From the NCBI RefSeq assembly GCF_900205755.1, contig NZ_OANS01000004.1:1-64000 (forward strand): DNA of 64,000 bases. Reading direction: 5' to 3'. Of this stretch, positions 41,135 to 50,360 are shown piece by piece. Under the pieces are notes generated by a model, which saw only the letters and a list, made by a program, of their open reading frames with translations, was not told the DNA's origin and did not search any database. How positions within the stretch are numbered: the first letter of the stretch is position 1; each line of letters begins with the position of its first letter. The stretch comes from Polynucleobacter meluiroseus (GTDB taxonomy: Bacteria; Pseudomonadota; Gammaproteobacteria; Burkholderiales; Burkholderiaceae). Position numbers and translations under genes: made by a program.

Positions 41135-43585
41135 TTAGTTTCTGACAGGCTTGCCGTTTTGGAGTAGTCCCATAATGCGCTCCATGGATTTAGGGTGACT
41201 CATTAATTCCACAAAAGCTTGACGCTCAAGCTTGAGCAACCACTCCTCGGGCACTAGTGTGCCGGCGTCTACGTCACCACCAGAAATAATGCGAATGATT
41301 TTCTCGGCAATATGGGCGTCATGCTCAGAGATAAAGCCGCCACCCCGTAAATTGACAACTTGCCCCATTACTGTAGAAGCCACTGAACGTCCACCCACTG
41401 GAATCAGTTTAGGGATCGGTGGCCTGTAACCTGCATAGCGCATTGCCCTTACTTGATGTTGAGCAAGCGCTAATAATTCATAGACGTTGGGTACGATGAT
41501 GTCACCCTTTTGTAGGTAGCCCATCTTCATCGCTTCTTGTGCTGAAGTCGACACCTTAGCCATAGCCGCGTTTTCAAAAGCGGCTTTGATAAAGTCGAGG
41601 TAATTACCACTGCCCGATTCGCTGACGCCACGTGCCGCCCGAATGGCCGCTTCTTTGAGGCCACCTCCAGCTGGAAGTAAGCCAACACCCACCTCTACTA
41701 AGCCAATATAGCTTTCCATGGCGGCAACTCGGCGCGCAGACTGCATTACCAACTCACAGCCACCACCAAGAGCAATACCCGACACAGCGCAAATGACAGG
41801 AACCTCAGCGTATTTCACGCGCATCATTGTGTCTTGAAAGAGTTTGACAAAGGGCTCCACACCGGCAGGCCCACCTTTCATGACCATGGGAAGTGCGGAC
41901 TCTAAATTGGCTCCAGCAGAAAAGGGGCCGCCAGGAGTTCCTAGTTTTAAGGATGTAGGCTGCCAAATGACCAAGCCATCGTAATGTGCCTCAGCCAATT
42001 CAATCGCCTTCTGAATGCCGTTGAGGACATCGGTGGTGAAGGTATTCATCTTCGACCTGAATGAGGCGATGAGTACCTTTGGTTCGCGGTCATCGACCCA
42101 TGCGCGCAGATCCAGGTTCTCATAGATCGTGCTGCCAGCGGTTTTAGGATCAGGAGAGCCATCACCCAAGAGCGTAGGTCTAAATACTTGTTTTTGATAG
42201 ACCGGCAAAGTAGAACGCGGAATAAAGCAACTCTCAGTTGCAGACCAAGATCCCTCGGGCGTATTGATCGCCTGTTTCTCAGCAACGGGCCCATGAAATA
42301 CCCAGCTTGGCAAAGGCTCTTTGCTTAATCCCTTGCCTTGTTCGATATCGTCTTTGATCCAGTTGGCTACTTGAGTCCAGCCAGCGGCCTGCCAATCTTC
42401 AAATGGACCTTTATCCCAGCCATAACCCCAGCGCATCGCGAAATCAATCTCACGAGCGGATTCGGCAATGCTGCCTAAATGCACTGCGCAGTAGTGAAAA
42501 ATATCCCGGTAAATAGCCCACAAAAACTGTGCCTGAGGATCATCGGTTGACCGCAATAGGTCTAAGCGCTCACCAATCGGTTTTTTCAGAATGCGCTCAA
42601 TGAGGGGTTCAATGGTGGCAGTAGCGGCTTGATATTCACCAGTTACTGGGTTCAAAACCATGACTGTTTTGCCATCTTTGCGATAAAAGCCCGCCTTAGA
42701 CTTTTGACCTAAGGCCCCCTTTGCAATCAACTGACTCACAACCTCAGGAATTCTAAATAAAGCTGAGAAAGAATCACCCTGCAAAGAGTCTTCCATCGTT
42801 TTGATCACATGGGCCATGGTGTCCAAACCCACGACATCACTCGTTCTAAAGGTGGCTGATTTAGCGCGTCCTAATTTACTGCCCGTTACTGCATCGACAG
42901 CGTCAAAGCTCAGACCAAACCTCTTCGCCTCTTCAATCACTGCCAGAATGGAAAATACCCCCACACGATTACCAATAAAGTTCGGCGTATCTTTTGCTCT
43001 GACTACCCCTTTGCCCATAGTAGAGGTCATAAAGGTTTCTAAGGCATCGAGTACAAGAGGACTGGTCTCGCTGGCTGGTATCAGTTCTAATAAGTGCATA
43101 TACCGTGGCGGGTTAAAGAAGTGAACTCCGCAAAAGCGTTTTTTTAGGTCCCCTGAAAATCCCTTGGACAACTCATCAATTGCTAAGCCAGAAGTATTGG
43201 TAGCAAAAATAGCGTGCTCCGGAATATGCGGGGATACTTTTTCATACAGGGCGTGCTTCCAATCTAGACGTTCCGCAATCGCCTCAATAATCAAATCACA
43301 ACCAGCCAATAAGTCCAAGTCATCATCGTAATTTGCTGCCTGAATGAGGTTGGCATCCTCTGCCAGTCCTAGTGGGGCGGGTTTGAGTTTTTTGAGGTTT
43401 TCAATAGCCTTAAGAGCAATCCCACTTTTTGCCTGTTTACTGAGAGGCTTATCCCCCTCGGGCTTACCAGGTAAATCAAACAAAATGACGGGCAAACCAA
43501 CATTGATGCATTGGGCAGCAATTTGAGCGCCCATGACACCAGCACCCAATATTGCTACTTTTTTAATAAGGTTGTTATCGCTCAT
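41135..43585 (-). CDS. FadN-like 3-hydroxyacyl-CoA dehydrogenase / enoyl-CoA hydratase
   Basis: An 816-residue two-function enzyme of beta-oxidation. Unlike E. coli FadB, the dehydrogenase part comes first (NAD motif VAILGAGVMGAQIAAQC at about 9-26, then HFFNPPRYMHLLELIPA and the C-domain GNRVGVFSILAV), and an enoyl-CoA hydratase-like part comes last (about 490-700, with PFSAGANLE and ICAVSGIALGGGCELVM). This order is that of Bacillus FadN. It lies between an acyl-CoA dehydrogenase and a thiolase, so one transcript covers all steps. Confidence 0.9.
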   Translation of the reverse strand: MSDNNLIKKVAILGAGVMGAQIAAQCINVGLPVILFDLPGKPEGDKPLSKQAKSGIALKAIENLKKLKPAPLGLAEDANLIQAANYDDDLDLLAGCDLIIEAIAERLDWKHALYEKVSPHIPEHAIFATNTSGLAIDELSKGFSGDLKKRFCGVHFFNPPRYMHLLELIPASETSPLVLDALETFMTSTMGKGVVRAKDTPNFIGNRVGVFSILAVIEEAKRFGLSFDAVDAVTGSKLGRAKSATFRTSDVVGLDTMAHVIKTMEDSLQGDSFSALFRIPEVVSQLIAKGALGQKSKAGFYRKDGKTVMVLNPVTGEYQAATATIEPLIERILKKPIGERLDLLRSTDDPQAQFLWAIYRDIFHYCAVHLGSIAESAREIDFAMRWGYGWDKGPFEDWQAAGWTQVANWIKDDIEQGKGLSKEPLPSWVFHGPVAEKQAINTPEGSWSATESCFIPRSTLPVYQKQVFRPTLLGDGSPDPKTAGSTIYENLDLRAWVDDREPKVLIASFRSKMNTFTTDVLNGIQKAIELAEAHYDGLVIWQPTSLKLGTPGGPFSAGANLESALPMVMKGGPAGVEPFVKLFQDTMMRVKYAEVPVICAVSGIALGGGCELVMQSARRVAAMESYIGLVEVGVGLLPAGGGLKEAAIRAARGVSESGSGNYLDFIKAAFENAAMAKVSTSAQEAMKMGYLQKGDIIVPNVYELLALAQHQVRAMRYAGYRPPIPKLIPVGGRSVASTVMGQVVNLRGGGFISEHDAHIAEKIIRIISGGDVDAGTLVPEEWLLKLERQAFVELMSHPKSMERIMGLLQNGKPVRN

Positions 43586-43595
43586 ATTCAGTCTT

Positions 43596-45383
43596 TCAGA
43601 AAAGGTCAGCAGGCATTGCCATCAAGGAGCTAGAGCCAGCTCGTGCAGCACGAATCAGGTAAGCGGTTTCAGGGAGCATCTTGGCAAAATAGAAGCGTAC
43701 CGTTGCCAGTTTAGCCTCATAAAAGGGATCATCACTTCCTTTATGAGCCAGTGCAATTTTAGCCATCCGCGCAAAGAGGTAGGCATACACCAGATGACCT
43801 ACAACACGCAGGTATGGCACTGCCGTTGCGCCAACTTCTTCATGATTCATCATTGCCTTCATGCCGATTTCTTTGGTGAGCTTTTCTACTTTAGAAGCAA
43901 TGTCCGTTAAGGGGTCAATAAACTCTTGCATATCCTTACGGACACCTTCTTCCTCAATGAAGGCTTCAACGATCTTGCCGAACTTACGCAGCTTTGCACC
44001 CATATCACCGAGTACCTTGCGACCTAATAGGTCAAGTGATTGAATGGTATTTGTACCCTCGTAAATCATGTTGATGCGGGCATCGCGTACATATTGCTCC
44101 ATGCCCCATTCAGCGATATAGCCATGACCGCCAAATACTTGCAGGCCTTCATTAGTGGCTGTGAAGGCATTGTCTGTTAAGAAGGCTTTGACTATTGGGG
44201 TGAGTAAGGTCACTAAATCCGCCGTATCTTTACGGACACTTTCATCAGGATGATTGAGTTCCGTATCAATCATCAAGGCAACCCAGTAAGCAAAAGCACG
44301 GGCGCCTTCGGCGTAGGCTCTTTGTGTGAGCAACATTCTGCGCACATCGGGATGAACGATGATTGGATCAGCTGCTTTATTAGGTTCTTTTACACCAGTG
44401 AGGCTACGCATCTGTAGGCGCTCTTTAGCATAGGCTGCTGAATTTTGATAGGCCACCTCGGTTAATCCGAGGCTTTGCATACCAACCCCAAGGCGGGCGG
44501 CATTCATCATCACGAACATGGCGTTAAGACCTTTGTGGGGCTCTCCAACCAAAGTCCCAACTGCTCCATCGAAATTCATGACACAAGTGGCATTACCGTG
44601 TATGCCCATTTTGTGCTCAATCGAACCACAGGTTACAGTATTGCGTTTACCTAGAGTGCCATCAGGATTAACTAGGAACTTGGGCACGGCAAATAGAGAA
44701 ATACCCTTCGTTCCTTTGGGGGCGTCAGGTAGGCGCGCTAATACGAGATGCACAATATTTTGCGCTAGATCATGTTCGCCACTCGAGATAAAAATCTTTG
44801 TACCGGTGATGGTGTAATTCCCATCTGACAATGGTTCTGCTTTTGTAGTGAGAATGCCCAGATCAGTTCCACACTGGGGCTCTGTAAGACACATCGTCCC
44901 CGTCCACTCTCCTGAAACTAACTTTTCTAGGTAGGTTTGCTTTTGTTCAGGCGTGCCGTGAGCATGCAAACACTCATACGCACCATGAGAGAGGCCTGGA
45001 TACATCGTCCATGATTGATTTGCAGAATTGAGTGTTTCATAAAGCACGGTATTGAGTAATTGCGGCAATCCTTGACCGCCAAACTCAGGATCACAGGAGA
45101 GTGAGGGCCAGCCACCGGCAACATACTGCTGATAAGCTTCTTTAAAACCGGTTGGAGTGGTAACTGAACCATCCTCATGCCGAGTGCAGCCTTCCTTATC
45201 ACCGACTTGATTTAAGGGAAAGGCGATCTCACTGGCAAACTTACCTGCTTGCTCAATGATTTGATTCATGGTGTCTTTATCGACCTCTTGATAGGCGGGC
45301 AAGGTAGCTAAGGCCTTATCAGCATCAAGTAGTTCATGGATCACAAACTGAATATCGCGGAGGGGAGGACTATAGTGTGGCAT
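43596..45383 (-). CDS. Acyl-CoA dehydrogenase, large class, first copy
   Basis: A 595-residue flavoprotein that introduces the 2,3-double bond into acyl-CoA. The flavin- and substrate-binding segment GEWTGTMCLTEPQCGTDLG is at about 155-173, VHLVLARLPDAPKGTKG at about 210-226, and the catalytic glutamate lies in INMIYEGTNTIQSLDLLGRK near 445. It has the C-terminal extension of the large class. It is about 10 bp before the FadN-like gene and about 45 bp after the TetR gene. The second copy at the operon end may have other chain-length preference. Confidence 0.9.
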   Translation of the reverse strand: MPHYSPPLRDIQFVIHELLDADKALATLPAYQEVDKDTMNQIIEQAGKFASEIAFPLNQVGDKEGCTRHEDGSVTTPTGFKEAYQQYVAGGWPSLSCDPEFGGQGLPQLLNTVLYETLNSANQSWTMYPGLSHGAYECLHAHGTPEQKQTYLEKLVSGEWTGTMCLTEPQCGTDLGILTTKAEPLSDGNYTITGTKIFISSGEHDLAQNIVHLVLARLPDAPKGTKGISLFAVPKFLVNPDGTLGKRNTVTCGSIEHKMGIHGNATCVMNFDGAVGTLVGEPHKGLNAMFVMMNAARLGVGMQSLGLTEVAYQNSAAYAKERLQMRSLTGVKEPNKAADPIIVHPDVRRMLLTQRAYAEGARAFAYWVALMIDTELNHPDESVRKDTADLVTLLTPIVKAFLTDNAFTATNEGLQVFGGHGYIAEWGMEQYVRDARINMIYEGTNTIQSLDLLGRKVLGDMGAKLRKFGKIVEAFIEEEGVRKDMQEFIDPLTDIASKVEKLTKEIGMKAMMNHEEVGATAVPYLRVVGHLVYAYLFARMAKIALAHKGSDDPFYEAKLATVRFYFAKMLPETAYLIRAARAGSSSLMAMPADLF

Positions 45384-45428
45384 GGTAATTCCAAGGAAAA
45401 ATAAGTTTTGGTAAGTAAGATAAGGTGA

Positions 45429-46040
45429 TTATTGAATCGTTTGATAGTTACTAAGAAGGTCTTTAATGAGTTTATTGGCAGTCACCAAGCTCTGCGCATT
45501 TTGTAAAAAACGCGCATCATGATGTACTCCTAGCACGGTGCTATAAAGCTGAAACAACAACGCATCCACCTTAGTACTCTTTTTGAGATCACCGGCAGCA
45601 ATGGCTTCTTTAATGGCCCTCCGCAGAGCAGAACGCCAATCTTCCACGCTGCGCACCAGTTCATCACGCACAATACCTGGGCGATCATCAAATTCCGCTG
45701 CCCCAGAAATAAAGAAACAGCTAGTGGAGTCGTCGCCGACGCTCATCTTGAGCCAAGCTTGAATCATGTGGCGCAGTCTGGGCAAACCCTTGGGCTTAGT
45801 CAGGGCGGGTAAAAAAACTAGATCTTCGAAGCGTTGGTAGTATTCGCGTACCACCTCTACCTGCAATTCTTCGCGTGATCCAAAATGGGCAAACACACCA
45901 CTTTTGCTCATCTGCACCGTTTCGGCAATAGTGCCTATCGTCAAGCCCTCCAACCCCGCCTTACTGGCGATTTCCAAAGCAGACTGGAGAATGATGGATT
46001 TGGTGGCGAAACCTTTTTGACTAATCCTTTGCTCAAGCAT
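45429..46040 (-). CDS. TetR/AcrR-family regulator of the fatty-acid operon
   Basis: A 203-residue one-component repressor. The N-terminal helix-turn-helix is at about 15-62: LQSALEIASKAGLEGLTIGT, TVQMSKSGVFAHFGSREEL; the K-S-G-V-x-x-H-F-x-S-(R/K)-E-x-L pattern is the TetR recognition helix. The C-terminal ligand domain would sense an acyl-CoA or fatty acid. It is the first gene of the beta-oxidation operon and is divergent from an outer-membrane protein gene. A palindrome-like site at 46076-46093, about 36 bp before its start, is its candidate operator, so autoregulation is likely. Confidence 0.88.
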   Translation of the reverse strand: MLEQRISQKGFATKSIILQSALEIASKAGLEGLTIGTIAETVQMSKSGVFAHFGSREELQVEVVREYYQRFEDLVFLPALTKPKGLPRLRHMIQAWLKMSVGDDSTSCFFISGAAEFDDRPGIVRDELVRSVEDWRSALRRAIKEAIAAGDLKKSTKVDALLFQLYSTVLGVHHDARFLQNAQSLVTANKLIKDLLSNYQTIQ

Positions 46041-46075
46041 GGGTTCTCTAAATCAAGGGTTTTGTTGTAAAAATA

Positions 46076-46093
46076 ATACGATCGTTCGTTTAT
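46076..46093. promoter_or_regulatory. Candidate TetR-family operator
   Basis: The site ATACGATCGTTCGTTTAT contains the palindrome ACGATCGT (46078-46085) and an overlapping TCGTTCGT repeat, giving an imperfect inverted repeat of ACGA/TCGT half-sites. It lies between the TetR start (46040) and the divergent outer-membrane protein gene, the expected place for its operator. Confidence 0.45.
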
Positions 46094-46313
46094 GTTACAT
46101 CAAATATTTTGCACTTTTGTGACCCCCTCTAAAAAATAAACAGAAAAAACCTCAATTTAAGGCCCGAGGAGGTAGCAACAGAAATTTGAAGAAAAAATTG
46201 GTGCAACACAATAAATATATTGCGGGAAAACCCCAGCTATAAATCAACAGTAAAAACGCTAGGATGATTAAAAATTTGTTTAAGTAAAGCGGTAATAAAA
46301 AAGAGGAAGAGAC

Positions 46314-47093
46314 ATGAAAAAACTAACAATAAGCGCACTGGCAATTGCATTGACCAGCATCGCAACAACATCAGTAATGGCGCAATCAACAAAGACTAAT
46401 GCCTGGGAAGGTGCTTATGCACAAGCAGGCGTTGGCTATGGTATGTTCGTGCCATCAATCGGTAGTGGCACTGCAACGACGGCCACGCCAACGGCGCTGA
46501 AAAACGCCGGTTATCAATCCACCATCAACCAAAATATTTCGGCCAGTGATGTGAATAATGTCAGCACTGGCATAGCTGCTTTAGCGGCTGGTTATAACTT
46601 TGGTATCAATAGCGAATGGATTCTAGGTTTAGCGGCTTCTTATTACCCCGGTGCCAGTGCAGGGGCCACGGGAACTCTTAATATTGCCTCTACAAGCTTG
46701 ACCAACTCGAACCCATTATTACCAAACTACCCAATATCAGGTCAATCCTCTGTAGCTACCTATCAGGTAAAGAATCTTTACAGTATTGTTGCCACACCAG
46801 GTTATGCGCTTGATAAAGATCGACTGGTTTATGCTAAGGTTGGTTATACAGGTGCAACAATCGGTTTGTCGACATCTACTGTAGCCTACAACACTACCAA
46901 TTTACATGGATTTACGGTAGGCCTTGGTTACAAGCAAATTTTGACTGGATCTATTTACGCTTTTGGCGAAGTCAACTATGCCAGTTATGGCAATTCCACT
47001 GCCAGTGCTACAAATGTAACTGGAACTGCCATCTCTGCCCCCATTAAAGGGACTGGCACCGATCTCTTGGTCGGTATTGGATACCGTTTCTAA
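46314..47093 (+). CDS. Outer-membrane beta-barrel protein
   Basis: A 259-residue exported protein, signal peptide about 1-23 (KKLTISALAIALTSIATTSVMAQ). The mature part has the small-barrel pattern of OmpA/Opa-like porins: GAYAQAGVGYGMFVPSIG, SEWILGLAASYYPGAS, VYAKVGYTGATIGLS, and GSIYAFGEVNYASYGN, ending VGIGYRF with terminal Phe as a BAM signal. It is serine- and threonine-rich in a long external loop (about 60-110). The function is unknown; its position between TetR and FadD is only a hint of lipid-related uptake. A strong terminator follows. Confidence 0.75.
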   Translation: MKKLTISALAIALTSIATTSVMAQSTKTNAWEGAYAQAGVGYGMFVPSIGSGTATTATPTALKNAGYQSTINQNISASDVNNVSTGIAALAAGYNFGINSEWILGLAASYYPGASAGATGTLNIASTSLTNSNPLLPNYPISGQSSVATYQVKNLYSIVATPGYALDKDRLVYAKVGYTGATIGLSTSTVAYNTTNLHGFTVGLGYKQILTGSIYAFGEVNYASYGNSTASATNVTGTAISAPIKGTGTDLLVGIGYRF

Positions 47094-47115
47094 GAGAGTT
47101 TTGGTTTAATGAAAG

Positions 47116-47137
47116 GCCCTCTTCTGGAGGGCTTTTT
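47116..47137 (+). terminator. Rho-independent terminator after the outer-membrane protein gene
   Basis: GCCCTC (47116-47121) pairs with GAGGGC (47127-47132) around a TTCTG loop and is followed by TTTTT. It ends the outer-membrane protein transcript before fadD. Confidence 0.85.
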
Positions 47138-47195
47138 CTTTCTTAGTTTTCTGTTTTAGTTGTATCAATCGGTATCTCCTTTTACCCTTATATTT

Positions 47196-48869
47196 ATGAC
47201 GAATCCTAGTAAGCCCTGGTTAAAGAATTATCCTGAGGGTGTTCCTCATGAAATCGATATTTCTTCTTATTCTTCTTTAGTGGCAATGTTTGAAGAATCT
47301 TTTTTACGCTTTCCGAATCGAAAAGCTTGTGAATACATGGGTAAGTTTCTTACCTATCGTGAATTAGATCGGCTATCTAAAAACTTTGCCGCCTATATAC
47401 AAACCTTAGGTTTAGAGCCAGGTGCTCGTATCGCTGTGATGCTACCCAATATTGTGCAGTTTCAAATTACGATGCTGGGAATCTTGAGAGCGGGTTATGT
47501 GGTTGTGAATATCAATCCCCTGTATACCGCAAGGGAGTTGGAGCATCAATTAAAGGATAGTGGCGCATCCACTTTAATCATCCTCGAGAATTTTGCCCAT
47601 GTCTATCAAGATATCGCTCCACATGTTCCTCTTAAGAAGGTAATTGTCACAAGCCTGGGTGAACTCATTGGAATCAAGGGGCGCATAGTTGACTTTGTCG
47701 TGCGCAAAGTCAAGAAGTTGGTGCCCGTTTGGAATTTTCCCCACCAGACTTTTAAAGAGGCCTTAAGTAAAGGGGCGCGTAATCACTTACTTAAACCCAA
47801 TCTAACTCTAGATGACATCGCCTTTCTGCAATATACCGGTGGTACTACTGGGCCTGCCAAGGGTGCAATACTCTTACACCGAAATATCTTATCCAATGTC
47901 ATTCAAACTGAATTATGGTTAGAGCCGGGTTTGCGCAATCGACCTATCGATCAACTCGTGTTCTTATGCGCACTACCGATGTACCACATCTTCGCCCTGA
48001 CAGCCTGTGCTCTATTCGGAATGCGCAAAGGCGGTCTATTGATTTTTGTACCCAACCCTCGTGATATTCCTGGCTTTATCAAATTACTGGAGACCCACCC
48101 CGAAATTAATATTTTTCCAGGCGTCAATACTTTATTCAACGCCCTAATCCATCGCCCTGAATTTGCAAAAGTAAAGTTGCCTAACTTGCTGGTGACTATT
48201 GGTGGTGGTATGGCGGTACAAAAAGGGGTGGCAGATCAATGGCAAAAAATGACAGGCATACCTATTGCTGAAGGGTACGGTCTTTCAGAAACCTCCCCAG
48301 TCGCTTGTGTCAATACACCGTTAATTAAAGAATTTACGGGCACGATTGGTTTGCCCGTGCCAAGTACGGAAGTGCTGATCTTGGATGATGACGGTATCGA
48401 AGTCCCCTTTGGTACGCCAGGGGAAATATGCATACGGGGGCCGCAGGTGATGGCAGGCTATTGGAATAAGCCTGAAGAAACGGCGCATGTGCTGACGGCT
48501 GATGGCTTCTTCAAGTCAGGCGATATCGGCATCATGAATGCCGAGGGTTATACCAAAATCGTAGACCGCAAGAAAGACATGATTATTGTGTCAGGCTTTA
48601 AGGTATTTCCAAATGAGCTAGAGGAAGTGATTGCGTTGTTACCTGGGGTATTGGAGTGTGCCGCAATTGGAGTTCCCAATGAAGAAACAGGGGAGGCTGT
48701 CAAGATCTTTATTGTGAAGAAAAATCCCCTGTTAACCGAGGGGGATGTTGCCGCTTACTGTAAAAAAGAGTTCACCAACTACAAGCGTCCTAAGTTCATT
48801 GAGTTTAGAGATGAGCTTCCAAAGACCAATGTCGGCAAAATTCTGCGCCGCGAGTTAAGGGCATCATGA
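47196..48869 (+). CDS. fadD: Long-chain fatty acid-CoA ligase FadD
   Basis: A 557-residue AMP-forming acyl-CoA synthetase that activates fatty acids to acyl-CoA, feeding beta-oxidation. The ATP-binding motif YTGGTTGPAKGAILLH is at about 212-227, the second motif GYGLSETSPVA is at about 356-366, and FKSGDIGIMNAEGYTKIVDR with the FACS-type residues lies near 436-455; KFIEFRDELPKTNVGKILRR contains the conserved catalytic lysine near the C-terminus. ATG 47196 gives the family start (NPSKPWLKNYPEGV). Its last four bases overlap the nitronate monooxygenase gene. Confidence 0.93.
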   Translation: MTNPSKPWLKNYPEGVPHEIDISSYSSLVAMFEESFLRFPNRKACEYMGKFLTYRELDRLSKNFAAYIQTLGLEPGARIAVMLPNIVQFQITMLGILRAGYVVVNINPLYTARELEHQLKDSGASTLIILENFAHVYQDIAPHVPLKKVIVTSLGELIGIKGRIVDFVVRKVKKLVPVWNFPHQTFKEALSKGARNHLLKPNLTLDDIAFLQYTGGTTGPAKGAILLHRNILSNVIQTELWLEPGLRNRPIDQLVFLCALPMYHIFALTACALFGMRKGGLLIFVPNPRDIPGFIKLLETHPEINIFPGVNTLFNALIHRPEFAKVKLPNLLVTIGGGMAVQKGVADQWQKMTGIPIAEGYGLSETSPVACVNTPLIKEFTGTIGLPVPSTEVLILDDDGIEVPFGTPGEICIRGPQVMAGYWNKPEETAHVLTADGFFKSGDIGIMNAEGYTKIVDRKKDMIIVSGFKVFPNELEEVIALLPGVLECAAIGVPNEETGEAVKIFIVKKNPLLTEGDVAAYCKKEFTNYKRPKFIEFRDELPKTNVGKILRRELRAS

Positions 48870-49843
48870 ATCCACATATCCCACCAGCACTACAAGACCT
48901 CAGGCTGCCAATTATTGCAGCGCCGATGTTTACTGTTAGCTACCCCGAGCTGGTCTTAGCACAGTGCCTAGCAGGCATTGTAGGCTCCTTCCCTGCCTTG
49001 AATGCCAGGCCACCAGAACTACTAGACGACTGGATTACGCAGATCAATGAAGAGCGTGTGGCCTTTCAATCGAGACATCCAACCCATCAAGTTGGCCCAT
49101 TAGCGGTCAATCAAATCGTACACATTTCCAATACACGGTTAGAACAAGATATGCGCACCTGTGTAAAGCATCGCGTACCTATCTATATCACTAGCTTGCG
49201 TGCTCCTATTAAAGAAATCATTGATGCAGTGCATAGTTATGGCGGTATTGTTTTGCATGATGTGATTAGTATTCGCCATGCAGAAAAGGCCTTAGAGGCG
49301 GGTGTGGATGGCCTAATTTTGGTGGCAGCTGGGGCTGGAGGGCATGCCGGTAATTTATCGCCCTTCGCTCTAGTAGGAGAAGTCCGCGCTATGTTTCAAG
49401 GGCCAATTATCTTATCGGGTGCCATCTCCTCTGGAGATGCGGTCTTAGCCTCCTTAGCCATGGGGGCTGACTTTGCTTACATGGGCACCCGCTTTATTGC
49501 CAGTCAAGAGGCACATGCAAGCGAGCAATATAAAGAGGCAATTGTGCAGGCTCATGCTGCTGACATTGTGTATACCGATCATTTCACGGGTATTCATGGT
49601 AACTACATTAAGCAAAGTATTGTTAATGCGGGCTTAGACCCCGATCATCTCGCCCCAGGCGACGTGCAAGCTTTTGCTAAGCTCTCCCAAGCAGGTAAAG
49701 ACAGTTCAGGCGCCAAAGCCTGGAAAGACATTTGGGGTGCTGGTCAAGGGGTAGGCTTGATTGAAGATGCGCCCAGTGTTGCTCAAATTGTGGATCGCAT
49801 TGAGCAAGAGTTCAATGCCGCTAAACAAAGAGTATTAGCTTAG
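48866..49843 (+). CDS. Nitronate monooxygenase (2-nitropropane dioxygenase family)
   Basis: A 325-residue FMN-dependent TIM-barrel enzyme of the NMO family, which oxidises nitronates such as propionate 3-nitronate. The start LRLPIIAAPMFTVSYPELVL and the flavin-binding LVAAGAGGHAGNLSPFALV (about 152-170) are typical, with the GGH active-site histidine, and GADFAYMGTRFIAS near 206-219. It overlaps fadD by four bases, which suggests they are expressed together. The substrate in this lipid setting is unclear. Its end overlaps the convergent DUF4442 gene by nine bases. Confidence 0.85.
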   Translation: MNPHIPPALQDLRLPIIAAPMFTVSYPELVLAQCLAGIVGSFPALNARPPELLDDWITQINEERVAFQSRHPTHQVGPLAVNQIVHISNTRLEQDMRTCVKHRVPIYITSLRAPIKEIIDAVHSYGGIVLHDVISIRHAEKALEAGVDGLILVAAGAGGHAGNLSPFALVGEVRAMFQGPIILSGAISSGDAVLASLAMGADFAYMGTRFIASQEAHASEQYKEAIVQAHAADIVYTDHFTGIHGNYIKQSIVNAGLDPDHLAPGDVQAFAKLSQAGKDSSGAKAWKDIWGAGQGVGLIEDAPSVAQIVDRIEQEFNAAKQRVLA

Positions 49844-50287
49844 ATTCGGTTTCTTGCGTACGTAGAGCGTTTTGGTAATGCGGGCAACAACATCACCAAC
49901 CCCATCCTTTACTTCCACTATAAAGTCCTGAAGTACTTTTTCACCTGAGCTCGCCAAAGAGACGAGGTCATCGATTTGGGCTTGGTTGATTGAAAATTCT
50001 GCAACTACCTTGCCCTTACCGGGTTTTAAGAATTCAATCTTGGCCGCTTGATCCCAGACAATATAGTCATCCCCTAAGTTTTTGGAAAAACACAGCATAA
50101 AAAAGGGGTCTGTCATCGCAAATAGACTACCACCAAAATGCACCCCCACAATATTTCGGTTTGAGAGACCGTGCTTTAGGGATACTCGGGCACTCCGATA
50201 GTCTTTGGAGATGTGCTCCACATGAATTCCTGCGCCCAAGAAAGGTGGCCATATATTCATGATTAGACGGAGGTGATGGGATTTCAT
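49835..50287 (-). CDS. DUF4442 hotdog-fold thioesterase-like protein
   Basis: A 150-residue hotdog-fold protein of the DUF4442 family. Characteristic pieces are LIMNIWPPFLGAGIHVEHIS (about 8-27), RNIVGVHFGGSLFAMTDPFFM (about 43-63, the helix-containing region where thioesterases have their catalytic residues) and a series of beta strands ending TKTLYVRKK. Relatives are acyl-CoA thioesterase-like; HFGGSLF could supply the catalytic residue, but no activity is proven. It is convergent to and overlaps the nitronate monooxygenase gene. Confidence 0.75.
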   Translation of the reverse strand: MKSHHLRLIMNIWPPFLGAGIHVEHISKDYRSARVSLKHGLSNRNIVGVHFGGSLFAMTDPFFMLCFSKNLGDDYIVWDQAAKIEFLKPGKGKVVAEFSINQAQIDDLVSLASSGEKVLQDFIVEVKDGVGDVVARITKTLYVRKKPNLS

Positions 50288-50360
50288 ATATTAGAGCCAG
50301 TCCTTTGACCTCATAATATACAAAGAATTATCTACAACAGGGCGTTTAAACTTTTGAGGT

